Notes: generated from the sequence alone by a model not told the origin. A DNA stretch of 64,000 bases from Boswellia sacra (GCA_013180625.2 SNVD02010473.1:1-64000); one strand, 5' to 3'; shown: positions 1 to 12,530, numbered from the stretch's first letter. Program-made: numbers and translations.

Positions 1-965
1 TTTATGGTTATAATACATCCATATACTGCAAAGGAGGTTGCTAAAATATTTCTTGATACAATTTTCAAATTACATGGTCTTCCTATAACAATTGTGTGTG
101 ACAGGGAATCTTTGTTTACAAGTTCATTTTGGAAGTTCATTTTGGAAAGAACTTTTTCAGCTCCAAAGCAACTCTTTTAATTTTAGCTCTAGTTACCATC
201 CACAAACAGATGGGCAAAGTGAAGTGGTGAACCAAACGCTTGAAAATGTACTTAAGATGCTTTACTAGCTCAAAACCAAAAGAGTGGTATAAATGGTTGG
301 CTTGGGCGGAATACTTTTACAACACTGACAGGCTATCTAGCATCCGGAGAACACCTTTAGAAGTAGTTTATTGGAGGAGTCCACTGAGATTGCTAACTTA
401 TGTTTCAAGAGCTATTCAAGTAGAAGCTGTTGAGTAAGAATTATTTGTCAGTGATCAAGTTCTTAAAAGAGGCAAAACACAACATCCAGCATGCTGACGA
501 GAGGATGAAAAAGATTTATGATGCCTATCATCATGATAGCGAATTTAACGTGGGAGACTTACTTTACCTAAGGTTGAAACCATATAGACAAATGAGAGTG
601 GCCACAAGAAAAAATTTGAAGCTCTCTGCCAGATATTTTGGGCTATTGAAGTTATTCAAAGAATGGGAAAAGTTGCATATAAATTGAGTTTGCCATCTTC
701 AAAAATTCTTCTAGTTTTCCATGTGTCTCTATTTAAAAAGATTGAGGGTGACCAGCCTGTTCAGACTTCACTTCCTCATTTAAATAAAAAAAATTAGCTC
801 GTCCCTATTCCACAAGTTGTGCTTGATCATTGAGTACGAAAACGAAAAGCTGAAGTTCTCATTCATTGGTGTGGCTTATCACCATATGATACTTCTTGGG
901 AGGATAAGGAAGCCATGAAGATACGATATCCTAATCTCATCCTTGAGAACAAGGGTGCTCTTTGA
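1..965 (+). pseudogene. Ty3/gypsy retrotransposon pol remnant (integrase and chromodomain)
   Basis: Broken 3' part of a gypsy polyprotein. Pieces in shifting frames give the integrase core (HPYTAKEVAKIF, then SSYHPQTDGQSEVVNQTLE near 190-245), the tail of the core (YLRCFTSSKPKEWYKWLAWAEY, in part, 246-310), the integrase C-terminal fold (FNVGDLLYLRLKPYRQ, about 540-590) and a terminal chromodomain-like segment (VLIHWCGLSPYDTSWED, about 857-907) ending at a TGA at 963-965. A 13-base direct duplication near 120-147 and at least one other indel break the frame, and stops lie inside. The 5' part of the element lies outside the window. The purine-rich stretch around 966-976 followed by TGTTAC could be the polypurine tract and 3' LTR start, but I could not define the LTR end. 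Not a functional gene. Confidence 0.9.
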
Positions 966-1189
966 AATAAGAGGGAGTTGTTACTATCCTATTCAGAGCT
1001 AGCCGTTATTTTCTATTAAGCAAGTCAATTCTCTGTTTTGTTAATCCCCTGTTTTTGTTGCTATTATTTTGGAAGATTGATATTATTTTCAATAGTAAAA
1101 CCAAGTTTAAACTAGAGTCCAGTTTCTAGCTTATAGGAAATCAATTTAATCTTTACTTCAATACCTATATTTCAATCACTCTGCGAACT

Positions 1190-1440
1190 CAAACTTAACT
1201 CTTAAGTTTGAGATGCTGTACCCTCAAACTACCAGTATTAATTTACTGTAAGTTTATTTTACGGTATGGTGCTGCATTGTTTTATTACCTCACACTCCAA
1301 GTTGGAGGTGCTGGACGCTGAAAAGTACCAGTATTAATTTACCGTTTATTTCACAGAATAAGAAGTCAGACTTGTATTATTACTCAAAACTCTTAAGTTT
1401 CAGGTACTGGACCCTCGAAAAACCCGTATTAATTTACTTC
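1190..1440. repeat. Short tandem repeat, about 96 bp period, three copies
   Basis: The phrase ACCAGTATTAATTTAC recurs at about 1231, 1327 and (diverged) 1422, each preceded by a related 'CTTAAGTTT...GCTG(T/G)ACCCT' stretch. It may be part of the 3' LTR of the gypsy remnant just upstream. Confidence 0.6.
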
Positions 1441-2464
1441 TTTTTTTTTTTTTGTTTTTAACGGAAAGCCAGTATGTAATATAAGCTCTCTTACGCAAAC
1501 ATTTAAATTCTTTTTTTTTTCCCATAAAATCAATATAAAAACGCAACGCAAAAGCTAACTTAAATGGGGATGAAAACAAGATAACTTAGTCTAGAGGTCG
1601 AATTCTTCTCCTCCAACGCAACTGTTTTTCTTCGTCTAGACTCTATAAGTTGAATTCTTCTCATCCAACAAAACCATATATGAATGAGTAGGTCCGCAGA
1701 AATTTTTTTTGGCCAATGTCTTCCGATTGCTTAATCTTTTTGGTCTCTTAATATTAAAAAAAAAAAAAAGAGCTACGATTCAGATAATGACTGGTGTGCT
1801 TAGATAGAATGTACACGAGTGATATTCTTTTTTATACCTATTAGTAAATTACTTTATGAATGTTTTCAAATAAAAACTTATTGAAAATAACAAAGCAATT
1901 ATTTGAATGCAGATATTCTCACTCTTTATGAAATTATATAATAAAAAAACACCCTTCAATTTCATAATTAATTATTATAAATTTTCCCTTCTCGGAAACA
2001 AAGAAGAGGCTTTTTCACTTCCACTACTCAAAATTTCATTCGTGTACTCTTCACTAAATTTCACTGCCAGATACCTCCAAGCTCTTTGGCTTCTTATTTT
2101 TCATAAGTCACCTAAAATTTCTTCACATAAGGTTATAGAATCTGCATTAAATTATTACAAGTCAGTTCTATTTCATTCAACAGTAACTCCTACTTACCCT
2201 CTTTAATCCTAAACAAGTATTAATAAGACACACATTCAATTGAAATTCCATTAAAACAAGAAAAATTGTATAAGAAACACATTCAATTAAAATATGAAAT
2301 TTTTTACAATGACATACTCCTACAGCCGATACCAAAGTAACTCAACTTTTTTTTATAAAAAAAAAACTACACTAACCATTAAATTTGTATACACTTTTTG
2401 CCTCACATAAATTATAATAAAAAAAATATCTTTTAAATCACAAACTAAGATGTCCCTCTGCTCC
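1441..2464. other. Non-coding stretch downstream of ZPR1
   Basis: AT-rich sequence with several poly(A)/poly(T) runs and one degenerate duplication (GAATTCTTCTC at about 1600 and 1653). It should contain the ZPR1 3' UTR, since ZPR1 reads leftward to its stop at 2465. The 99-codon open frame at 1907-2206 has no recognisable domain and AT-driven composition, so I do not call it. Confidence 0.5.
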
Positions 2465-5400
2465 TTATGCGTTATCAATTGAGCCATAGGCTGCATCTGC
2501 AGAAGCTGTGTCCATATCATTCAGACCTAACTCCTCGTTCTGCTCCCATGACCTTTCATATTCCTCAACTGCAAACAACACCAGTTCGATCACATTATAC
2601 ATTGATCAACAGCTTTCAATGCCCACATTATATCAATACCCGACTCAGCATGCGGTATCGAAAACCCAACTTCAGCTCAGGGTTTTGCCATCCCTAGTTA
2701 AGCCCCCTCTTTTATCTGTCCTATATCGTTTGACAATGGGAAACAATTTCCAGAATTGCACCCAACCACCAAGCCTTGTGTTTTATTTATTTATTTCTTT
2801 TTTATTTTAGTAACTTACAAATATAAAACAATTCCGCCCCGCCCAAATTATATTTTGAGTGAGATTTAATACCAAGATTCTTGTAAAATAAATAATAACA
2901 ACAATAATAATAACTATCAAGACTCTTGTATAAATTAGTGCAATATTGAATGCTCCATCCTTCACTTAGGGATGTTCGTCAATTCGAAACCGATCAATTT
3001 TGTCTATTCCAATCCATTAATCAAATTTTTAATCCAATCCAATCCAATAAATGAAAAATAAAATACAGTCCAAACTAATCCAACTTAATCTACATTAAAA
3101 TGCAATTTAAGTCAATCCAATCCAATAAAATAAGATTTCATACCTCTACATAGTAGAATGAGTAATAACATACAAATTTGGACATATAACAACAATAAAT
3201 TAAAAAAAATCTAATGAGAGATCAATTAAATGATAAATATCATAATAAAAACTATAAAATCCCTTTCTCCTAACATAGGTTGGATTAGATCAGTCTAATT
3301 TGATTTTTGTAAGGAAATCCAAATATCCAATCCAATCAAGTTATCAACACAGACCAACTTGAATCAATTTGGATTGGATTGAATTTTGACCACCCCTACT
3401 TCTACTACACAAATCGTGAAACTTATGAAAGTAGCTTTACATACTTCGAAGAATTGGGATTACATTTAATACTCATCCATAAACAAAGAGCATTTATTAT
3501 ATGTTACAGGTAAACTAGACCATTTAAAATATATTAATCAGATGGCTTAAAAATTATGTTGAGAATTTTTGTTAAAAATAGAGTACTTGTCCCTATAAAA
3601 CTATCCATAGAATGACCAAGTAGAATTTATAGTGTGCTATATAATTTTCTTTGCAATCCTTTACTGTACAAGAAGAAATTTCTGATTAGAGTGGGATTAC
3701 TTGATAATTCAAATCCTGAATGAAAAGGATAAATTTCATAGACTTCTATGGTTTATTGAAATATGACATCTTCTAGCTCTCAAGATCCCCTAAGCCCCCC
3801 ATTTGTCAATGACAGCTAATTGTTTTTTGTTAAAATAATATGTTTACCAAATTGCCCATATGTAGTGACAACTGGTTATGTTTAATTTTTTTAATCTAAA
3901 ATTAAAATAAATAAAACCAAAAACCATCACCAATCATTGGCCATCAGCTACACCATGATTGTTGGCAGCCACACCTCTCAACACCGCAATCATTACCAAA
4001 AATCAGCAGCCAACGATCTGAATGGCCTGAATCGTGGTCATCAGTCACACCTCAACCACCTGAAATAGTGGCCCAAAAAGCCTCAAACCGTGGCCTTGAG
4101 TAATGCACGCTGTCGCCAGTCCTTTGCAAGGCCAAACATGGCTCAGCAACTGGCCTCAAAAGGCCAAGTTTGGCAGCTTTTAGGCCATCCAGTGGCATGA
4201 GTTGCTACAAGGCCAAGAGAATTTGACATTCATTTTTTTTTTTTTTAATTTTAAAGTTCTAAGATTTTGATAACTATGTATAATTGCTAATTTAGTGCAA
4301 ATTTTATTTTTGAAAAAAATATATATTTTAAGTTTATGAATTATGCACTACCTTCAAAATTTTTTAAGACATAGTATTTTATTAAAAATGTATGCTTTTT
4401 ATATTTTTTTTAAATTTTTCTATAGTATATTGCATATTTTTAAAACATTTAATATATTTATAAAATGTTGGATGTTATTCTGATTACTGACTACGTTTTG
4501 ATCCAAAGTTTGTCATTAGCATGTGACATTACTAGACCAATATCATAACTAAACGAATTCGACTTTATTCATTTAATTTTGATATATCCATGAACATTTT
4601 ACCCTATATATATTTATAAAAAAAGAAGGTAACTGACCTCAGAGGAGATTTGTAAGATTTTGAGAACCATAAGATATTATGCGGAATTTTACTAAACTAT
4701 AGGAGAGGTGTATGAAATTGAGCCTCAAAAGAATAAATGAATAAAAGAAAAGAAACAGTTAAATAAAAGTTAAAACTTTTTTAAACTACACGGAAGAGAA
4801 ACTTACATGTCAACTGGTGATCATCTTTTATATCATCACTCACTGGTGCAACAAAAGAATTGGCTAATGCATCATCGATGACTAAAGTCCAGGAATCTTC
4901 CAAGCTCAAAAGCTACAAGATATTTAATTGCTATATCAGAATAAGTTTAGATGAATTAAGATTATCACAATCATCATCTCTAACAAATGAGCATAAAAAA
5001 TGGGAAATGAACATAAAAGAAATCCTACAGTGAATATTTTTGAAAATGTCACTATCCCATAGTTTATACCACAATTATGCACAAACCACTTCATTAAGAA
5101 AATATTCCCTTGTATTAATTTCTTCTTAAAGTTTCGTTCTTCACCATCATCTTAGTCTTTATTCAATTGGAAATCATGAGCTGCAATAATTCAACAAAAA
5201 ATTTCAAATCAAGCACCACCCCCACTCGATGCTAATGTGTAGTCTTGATTGTGGTCGACAATTTCGAATCAAGCACCATCCCACACAACACTGATGCATC
5301 TATCAATTCTACTTGACCAGGAATCACGCACATAATGGGGCTTAATTAATTACCAATCAAGGCCCATAATAATATTTCTATTTTATATTTATTTATTTAT

Positions 5401-8400
5401 CTATTTATTATCTAGAGTTGCAATGGAAGCGTCATTTTGACATAAAAAAGAGGTTAAAGGTGATCAGAATGTGTTGAATTTCCAATGGCACTGAAGATGC
5501 ATTTTATAGAGGGTACTTTGTCCGGTCAAATGGCTTTGTGCCTATTTTGATGAAAACTATTGGAAACTAATTTTCATTAAATTTTTTTAGAAAAAAGCTA
5601 TTTATTCTCATTTCCCAATTTTGTACTTTGTTTATTGCGAAGTTACAAGTTCCCCAAGCCTTTAAGAGGTAAGACCAAAAAAAAAAAAAAGTAAAATGAC
5701 CCTCCACCAATATTTACCAATTTCAATCATTTTTAGGATATTTTATGAGATTTTATTGCCCAATCACAGCACCCCTAGGCATTTCAGATTAGATAACAAG
5801 CTTGTTCAATCATGTATTATTGATCTTTTGATCATAAAAAATACCTTGTTCAACCTCGCTTTGAAGTCTTGCCACTTGGTTTTTTTGTTCTCATCAAGGC
5901 TATCTCCAAAAGTGAATCCATGCACTCTCTCAAGACCTGCATGTGCACATGAAATGACGTTTAGGCATCTATCTCGAGAAATGAATAATAAACAAAACAA
6001 AGGGGCAAAGTAAAGGACTTACTTTCGCTAATTTTTGTAATCAAACCTTCAACAGTTGTAACAACTCCACCCAGAGTGCCACTAGCCAGCTCCAAATCTA
6101 GTTCTGGAACTTTAACACTAGCACTATCCGACTGACAAATCTCAAAAGCAATTTTGTCATTAAACAGTTAAAAAAGGAATCCCATTATTATATTAAACTA
6201 AGCTAATGGGAGAAACAACTAAAAATTTTAAAAAATAATAAATAAATACTACAGAGTCCTCCAACTCTTAATTACACAGCTTCATCAGAAGATAATTAAA
6301 TGGATCAAAACACCGTAATAAGATAAAGACAGTAGCAATATTGATGTGAATTGATATATTTCCCATTGCCTCTTGATGCATGGGTATATCCAAAAAGAAG
6401 TTGCACCATATCAGAATTAGATGCTAGCCGCATACTAGCATTATGTTTCACAATCCCAATTTCATAAGGCAGCAAAAAGAGAGATAGGGGACACAACAAT
6501 TACAACCAAGAACAAAGTTCTCAAAATATATAGGTAAACAATGTAAAAAGAAATCTGCATAACATTACCTTTATTACATCACGGCTTAAGTCGTCTATGC
6601 TCTTTACAAACAGAGAGATTCTCTTTCCTTTTTCAGGAATTGGTCCACCAGGCTTTAACTGCAGATGAATGCTTAATTAACATCACAACATCTGAAAAGC
6701 GCAAAGTACATGAAAGTTACTACAAACCTCAGAATTGCGATAACCACAAGCATCACACGTGGATGCCATGACAATAACTTCTTGGAAGTATGGAATCCCT
6801 GTCTATTGTTAAGCTCAACAACATTTATATATTAATAGAAAAATCGCAATCATGCTGAAACATAACACACATGATTTAACATGTAACTAAAAGAAAATAA
6901 TGATGGTCAATGACATTGACGCAGAAATATTGTTTCTGCAAGTTCTCTAATGCGCTAGTCTCTCTCGAGGATTAATCAAGGTACGTGTAAGCTGCCTTGA
7001 ACACCTTACCAAAAAAAAAAAAAAAAAAAAAAGAAACCTCAACCCAAGCTTTATGCTCACAGCCCGTCAGTCTTATAAATCCCTCCGTTCAACTTTAATA
7101 AAGGTATCTGATATGGTACATGCTCAAATATCTTAACAGTCCAAAAATTGTCTAACACCTACAGCAGCAAGTAAATAGCAAAAGAAAGACAAAACAGAAT
7201 AAAAAATAATAGTAAAAAAAAAAACCCCTCTCCCACAACAACACCACCCACATAACCACCCCACCCCGCCCCCCGCCCCCCAAAAGAAAAACCCAAACCC
7301 AAAACCAAAGAAAAGCAAAAAACAAAAGAAGAAGAAAAAACAAACCTTTCTCTCAATTTTATTCAACAATTCATAGCACACATGTTTTAGCAATAAAGAG
7401 TCTATCCGAATAAATTAATAAATAAACAATAGAAATAGAATTGAATCACAGGTCAAACTTGGAGACAAAGATGTTAGTTATTTTAAACATCAATGATTAG
7501 TAGTATAAGGGTTAAAAATATCAAACAGATAAATACATCTAAAAGAGAAAAAAGAAAAAAAAAGGATACTAGTTACAAACATTCGAGTCTCACATTTGGC
7601 AGCACAAGCTCCACAGGTAGACGGGAAGGTCATAACCTACAACAAATACATCCAACAGGTAACAAATATAGAATGCTAGGACAAACGCAAGAGGTGCACA
7701 ATATCAATATATTCAATTCCCTTACCTCTTCTGGTGCTGAGTACCTGAATAAAGTTTCAGCCATTTCAGCACTATTGCTCTGGGCAATAGCCCGATGTCC
7801 AGCTACTGCTCCAACTGATCCATGGGGTTCTCTCTTCATTTGATCAGAAATGCTGTTAGATTCCTCAGTTACTCCCTCATTATGGGACTCTCTCAATTGT
7901 GATGGGTCAACAAGATACCCCAATAATGCTTGTTGCTCTGGAGTACGCTCATAGAACTTGATACTCAATGATGGGTCCGGTGATGGAGCATATCTATCCA
8001 TACGATAATTCATGCTCAACATTATCTTACTTGTAGTTGATAAGTAAAACACGATAAATTAAACCAGAACAAAAGCAGTTGACGGCTCATAATATTTTAA
8101 GAAATAAAGTAACCAAGATCAAACTAGATTAAACCTCTAGAAGCATATTGATAGAGATCTTTCCTGTCAACAAAACTCACAGCAAAGGATGTACTAAGAG
8201 TTCTTTATTTCTTTGTATACAAGTGGTGTGCATGACTAAGAGAGAGCAAGAAAAAATTAGCAAAGAAGAACGACAATAATAAAACTACAACCTAACATTA
8301 TTCATAGCATAAACAATAGGCCAGCGAATAAAGTTAAATTAACTCATATCTTACGGGTTCTCAATGAAGCTGTTCCCAGCAGGATCGTCAAGGATGAAAG

Positions 8401-10470
8401 TAAAAGATAAGTCACCAGCAGCACAAGCTCTCAGTTTCAACAGAAACTGATCAATAGCTTCAGCAGTCTGAGGATCCACTTTCTGGAGAACCAAGAATAT
8501 AATATAAAAGGAGCTGAAAAAGGCATAATGTTATATCAAGCAACAGGGATGCCAAATTAAATGTGTACCTTGCGTTCTTCTTGAAGGGCCTGCAATTCAT
8601 CTGCAGCTCGTACCAATATACCTTCCACCTGGAAGCATTCCACTACATCAATTAGAGAAAAGGAACCAGAAAGAAAAACCTATTGAAAGCTAATCAAATA
8701 GCATTATTAATTCTACATTTGGCACAAGGCAAGGAGAAAAGCAGAGGATGAAAAATGAAGTGGATAAAAAATGAAAGAATGAAAAGGAATTTAATTCTGC
8801 CTAATGTCATGAACAAGAGAATTGTCTATTTCCACTATTTTCAAAATCCAAGGCAAGAGAAAATTAGTATTTGTTATTTTAACCAAAAAAAAAAACCTGA
8901 TATATTTAAGTTGTATATAGTTCTCCATATTCAAAGTTTCACATAGGATAACTGCAGAAAAACAGTGCAATTCTTTGCCTTCAGAGCACAGAAATTCATC
9001 AATACAAAGAAGGTCTTAGAAACCAAAAAGAATGAAAAATGAATAAGATTTAAAAACATACAGTTGACAGACTTCCACGCTGAGCCTCTGGAGGAATCTC
9101 AAAATCCAGTTCAGGAATCTGCATCAATTACAAGAACAAAGGTAAGTCCTATAATTAGTTCAATATGATGAAAATTTAGAGCGCCTTAAACAATGTACAC
9201 AAGAAAGGAAATAAAGTGGTGATCTAACAACTAGAGTCATTAGACCAGAGTCAGCTATAAATACTTTATTGCAATATTCCATTTGTATTTCACTGATATT
9301 GTACCACATTAACGAGTGTGTATGGGGGTGTGTATGTGTGCGCGCGCGAGCGCGTGTCCAATATATATATTGCATTTTGGTTAAGAAACTATAAATTTCA
9401 TTCCTATATCAATCAAATGTCACAAGCAATTAAAAAACATGGAAGGAGAAACAATCAATAAATAAATTGGATCGGTATGGTTCTCAACATGTAGGAATCT
9501 TCAGATTAATGAAACAATAGCAACCATCTCTCTCACATACACAGCTTTCCTTAATTTCTTTATACAGGTTAGCTCTGCTTTTCAATGGACATTCTAGGTT
9601 TCGGCGGTTACCTTAGGCTTCACTTTATCTTTGTAGCAACTACTGTCAATTTGCAGTTTCCTATTACGATATTAAAGTATATAGTTCGCCAAAAGCCAAA
9701 ATAACATAACTCTAAGAAACCCCAAAATCACATTATATACAATCTATTGTTTTAATTATGGGTGGAAGTTGAGAAAGAACTCCTTTTCACTCTATGCCAA
9801 TGCTGAAATTCTAGTTTCTTTTCCTTGACACAATTAATAATAATAATAACAACTATATTATTTGAATTCCTATAAAAAATATTGCTCACTTGCAATACAT
9901 GTTACCACTATCACATAAAAACCACATGTATACATAATGGTTCAACCGAACTTTTATAATTAAAAATTACAAGAAAAAAGACAAGGTTTTCTACATCACA
10001 GAAATTAACTCAATCAACCAAGTGATAAACATTAAAGAAAGATAACTAAGAAGAATCTAGGTTAGTGTGGATTTGTTGAGTTTCATCACATGAGTATCCC
10101 ACAACATAACTACAACAAATAAACTTTCTTATCATAAATTCTAATCAGTTTTTAATGCTTCTGACAAGCAGTACTTTGTGCTCAAAAATGGGTACTCCAA
10201 ATTACAACCTGCTGAGATATCAATCCCAATTTCAACAAAAACAATTATTTCCATAGAATGATCAAAGGATTAAGAAATTATACATAATCATAACTAGGAG
10301 TAGAAAATATGTAATTGTACATGGACAGTGCAAGAGAGATTAATTTACATACCTTAATTGTGGCAGACTCAGATTTCACTACTTGCCGATGGTACATCTG
10401 CATAAAGACACCATAAGTTCGCCATTCTCAACAAAAATTACTAAATGAAGAACTTAAAGTGTGTGTGCAT

Positions 10471-10513
<43 letters not shown>

Positions 10514-11852
10514 AAAAATCTTTGAAGCCCCCCATAATTTCATTCATATAAGAACTAAGGATCTCAAGGTAAGTACTAAGAATGCTAACATCTATATGGG
10601 GTAAATTTTGAGATGAGATCATAGTAACATCTTAAAAGTGATCTCCCGGAGCAAGAAGTGGGCAAATTCAAATGTAACATAACAGTAGAGAATAATGGTT
10701 TCACCAACAAAATAGAACTCACATACTAGTCTTTACAGTGCATCCCCTAAATTTCTTTCTTGCGTGAATATTTCAAAAGTGGAAAGATCAAAAGATAAAA
10801 AGTAAAGATAGGAAACAAATCATATCTCACATGTGACCTGATACTCAATAACTAAAAACGCAAAGTAGTTAATTGGGAGAAGGCGAAATTTGGAGACCAC
10901 GGTATTCAATGCTAAATTATCAATAAAATGCTCAGAGTCAGTTTGAATAATGTCATGACAAAGTAACATGGTATTAGCTATTTGAGGCAATCTTTTTCGT
11001 TCCAGCAGCGTTGCTGTACATTAATGAATAAAACAAAACCAATCTATTCAGATCTTCTGATAAGTATACCAACAAGATATAAAAATAAAAGTTAAAATTA
11101 AAAAAAAAAATCATCTGTGGACACTTTATTCCAATTGACAGACCTTTTGATCACCGGATGGAACCTCCAAATGATATAAACAACCCCGAGGTTGGATCTC
11201 ACCAGCAAATTGAACCTCATTGTTCCTAACAAAAACAGGAGCAGGAGAAAATCATTTAACTTAAGTACGCTTCTTCACATAGACCATTGACCATATTTAA
11301 AAAAAAGAAAAAATCATCAAGTCTATTATTTCACAAAGAATGTGTTGTAAAAGGACATTGTTTGGAAAAGGTAAACATGATTTTTCATTTTGGGAGTAAT
11401 TAATATCAAAAGCAAGCAGCAACAAGTGGTCTGAGAATTACCTCTCACCACAATGTGGACATTCAAAGGCTGACAACAAGACCTGCAGGCAAGGTAGCAG
11501 ACATCTTAATAATAATACACACACTTAACAGGCAAGTAATAGTAATAGTTTGTAAAACCAACGGTTAGATTTTAGGATTAAATAAGCAGACTGAGACATA
11601 CCTTCCTGAAGTGGGGAATTAAAGTTAACAAAAACCTCGTTATTCCCTGTTTAAAGAAAGAGAAAGCAAAGCAATATTTGTTCAAATTAACGTCAATTAA
11701 ATTAAATTAGTGATAGAATAAAAAGTGACACTCACATTTTCGCCACAACGCATGCAGAGGCTTTCCACCTGATAGAGAGGAGCATCACCATCTTCGGCGG
11801 AAACGGCTTCCACAACACTTCTCACGTCAACTATTTCTTCTTTCTTTTCCAT
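2465..11852 (-). CDS. ZPR1: ZPR1 zinc-finger protein (16 exons, 493 aa)
   Basis: Conserved eukaryotic ZPR1. In other eukaryotes it shuttles between cytoplasm and nucleus, binds translation elongation factor eEF1A and is linked to SMN/snRNP biology. Exons, high to low: 11852-11736, 11646-11602, 11482-11442, 11225-11144, 10397-10353, 9118-9062, 8628-8569, 8482-8355, 7993-7726, 7636-7570, 6798-6728, 6658-6569, 6131-6023, 5936-5845, 4912-4807, 2568-2465. Two ZPR1 modules are visible: first zinc finger Cys33, 36, 62, 65 ([14 protein letters not shown]); second Cys289, 292, 318, 321 ([21 protein letters not shown]). Each is followed by its beta-rich domain. The C-terminus [17 protein letters not shown] is the family ending and lies on an exon 2.2 kb from the one before. 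Intron 10 looks U12-type. All phases join in frame, and plant homologs are about this long. Confidence 0.96.
2967..3398. mobile_element. hAT-like MITE in ZPR1 intron 15
   Basis: The left end reads TAGGGATGTTCGTCAATTC. The right end, reversed, reads TAGGGGTGGTCAAAATTC. The interior is AT-rich and built from repeats of 'AATCCAATCC', with no coding capacity. The flanking 8-mers (CCTTCACT and CTTCTACT) match at only 5 of 8 positions, so the target duplication has decayed or is not real. The TAGGG-TG start and size fit non-autonomous Ac-like hAT elements. Confidence 0.65.
3727..4724. mobile_element. Inverted-repeat element in ZPR1 intron 15
   Basis: Ends are inverted repeats: left GGATAAATTTCATAGACTTC, right (reversed) GGCTCAATTTCATACACCTC. 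Weaker similarity continues inward for about 60 bp (ATGGTTTA.../ATAGTTTA..., then TCTCAA.ATC). The interior has a 'GGCC(A)' rich patch at 3940-4210. I found no convincing target-site duplication, so the superfamily is open; a non-autonomous Mutator-like element is one option. Confidence 0.5.
5195..5295. repeat. Short imperfect direct repeat in ZPR1 intron 14
   Basis: AATTTC(A/G)AATCAAGCACCA occurs at about 5201 and 5259, followed in each case by 'CCC' and a diverged copy of the next roughly 25 bases. A local duplication of no clear function. Confidence 0.5.
6799..7569 (-). other. ZPR1: ZPR1 intron 10: candidate U12-type (minor spliceosome) intron
   Basis: On the gene strand the donor is /GTATCCTTT (7569-7561), an exact match to the U12 GT-AG donor consensus RTATCCTTT. 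Near the 3' end, CTTAAC (6813-6808) matches the core of the U12 branch site (TTCCTTAAC), and it sits about 10 bases before the AG with no pyrimidine tract between. Joining at this donor gives ...MFVT-R-IPYFQE..., the family sequence. The nearer GTAACT would drop the phase. Confidence 0.85.
9322..9372. repeat. Alternating purine-pyrimidine tract (TG/CG) in ZPR1 intron 5
   Basis: A run of GTGTG..GTGCGCGCGCGAGCGCGTGT followed by (AT)n. It is low-complexity and the only strongly CpG-alternating tract in the window. Confidence 0.8.
10467..10511. repeat. (GA)n microsatellite in ZPR1 intron 4
   Basis: About 18 uninterrupted GA units at 10476-10511, preceded by GAGAGTGAGA. Simple sequence repeat. 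Confidence 0.95.
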
Positions 11853-11880
11853 TTTCTACAATCTTCTTTACTCCAACGCT

Positions 11881-11897
11881 CCCTCCCTTCCCTTCCC
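11881..11897 (-). promoter_or_regulatory. ZPR1: G-quadruplex motif in the ZPR1 5' leader
   Basis: On the gene strand the leader reads GGGAAGGGAAGGGAGGG, four G3 runs with loops of 2, 2 and 1 bases. It ends 28 bases before the start codon. If it lies in the mRNA leader it could fold as an RNA quadruplex. The transcription start is not visible, so it could also be promoter DNA. Confidence 0.55.
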
Positions 11898-11916
11898 TTC
11901 CAACATACAACTTAAA

Positions 11917-12530
11917 TAGGGTTGGCAATTTTGGGTCATAAACCGACCCGATTTACTTATCCAAATTGTCTATCGGATCAGTTTCCGGGTTTCGGGTAAC
12001 TTTCGAAACGAGAGATTTTATTTTATTTAATTTTGCTACGCATTGATTTTTTAATATGTTTTAAATTTAATACCACCTTTATACCCTTTTCAAAATCCAA
12101 TAATAATAATATAAATATCCTTTCAAAAAATCATCTTAAAAAACACATTTTAAGTTTTATTTTTATTTTTCAAAATTTTCTATTCAAATACACAATTCAA
12201 TAAAATTTCGAAAACAATCAAAATTAGAACTAACTAGCATTTAAAAAAAAAGTATATTCATTAATCACATATTTTACTCAAACATCGTATCCTTAAAAAA
12301 AAAACACACAGAATATTTATGCATAAACACACATTTATTAAGCTTTAGATTTTAGAATTGTAAAATTGTCAAACTGTAATAAATAGACTAGTCATAGTAT
12401 CTAAATTAAAAAAAATGATTATTTTTTAAGAATTCCCATTATTCTAATTATTTTTTAAATTAATCCAGTTTATTTGAACCCACCCAATTGTGACGGGTCA
12501 AACAAATTTAACCCTTAATATCGGATCAAT
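11917..12530. mobile_element. Degenerate hAT-like element next to the ZPR1 leader
   Basis: A hAT-type end, TAGGGTTGGCAATTTTGGG, starts 65 bases upstream of the ZPR1 ATG and runs into (A)CCGACCCG and CGGGTTTCGGGTAA stretches like those of other plant Ac-like MITEs. The far side around 12,475-12,510 has CCCACCCAATTGTGACGGGTC, a plausible but decayed counterpart. No target duplication was found. The right boundary is approximate. Confidence 0.4.

Larger units (their letters stand above)
2569..4806 (-). other. ZPR1: ZPR1 last intron (intron 15), enlarged by transposons
   Basis: This 2.2 kb intron separates the final 34 codons from the rest. The donor is a strong GTAAGT (after ...CAGTTGACAT) and the acceptor is TTTGCAG at 2569-2575. 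It holds a hAT-like MITE (2967-3398) and a larger inverted-repeat element (3727-4724). If the intron is retained, the frame adds nine codons and stops at 4781, losing the conserved C-terminus. Confidence 0.9.

Noticed and set aside
7133..7393. Phe/Gly-rich minus-strand frames
   Set aside because: They lie in the ZPR1 U12-type intron within C-rich and A-rich low-complexity sequence.
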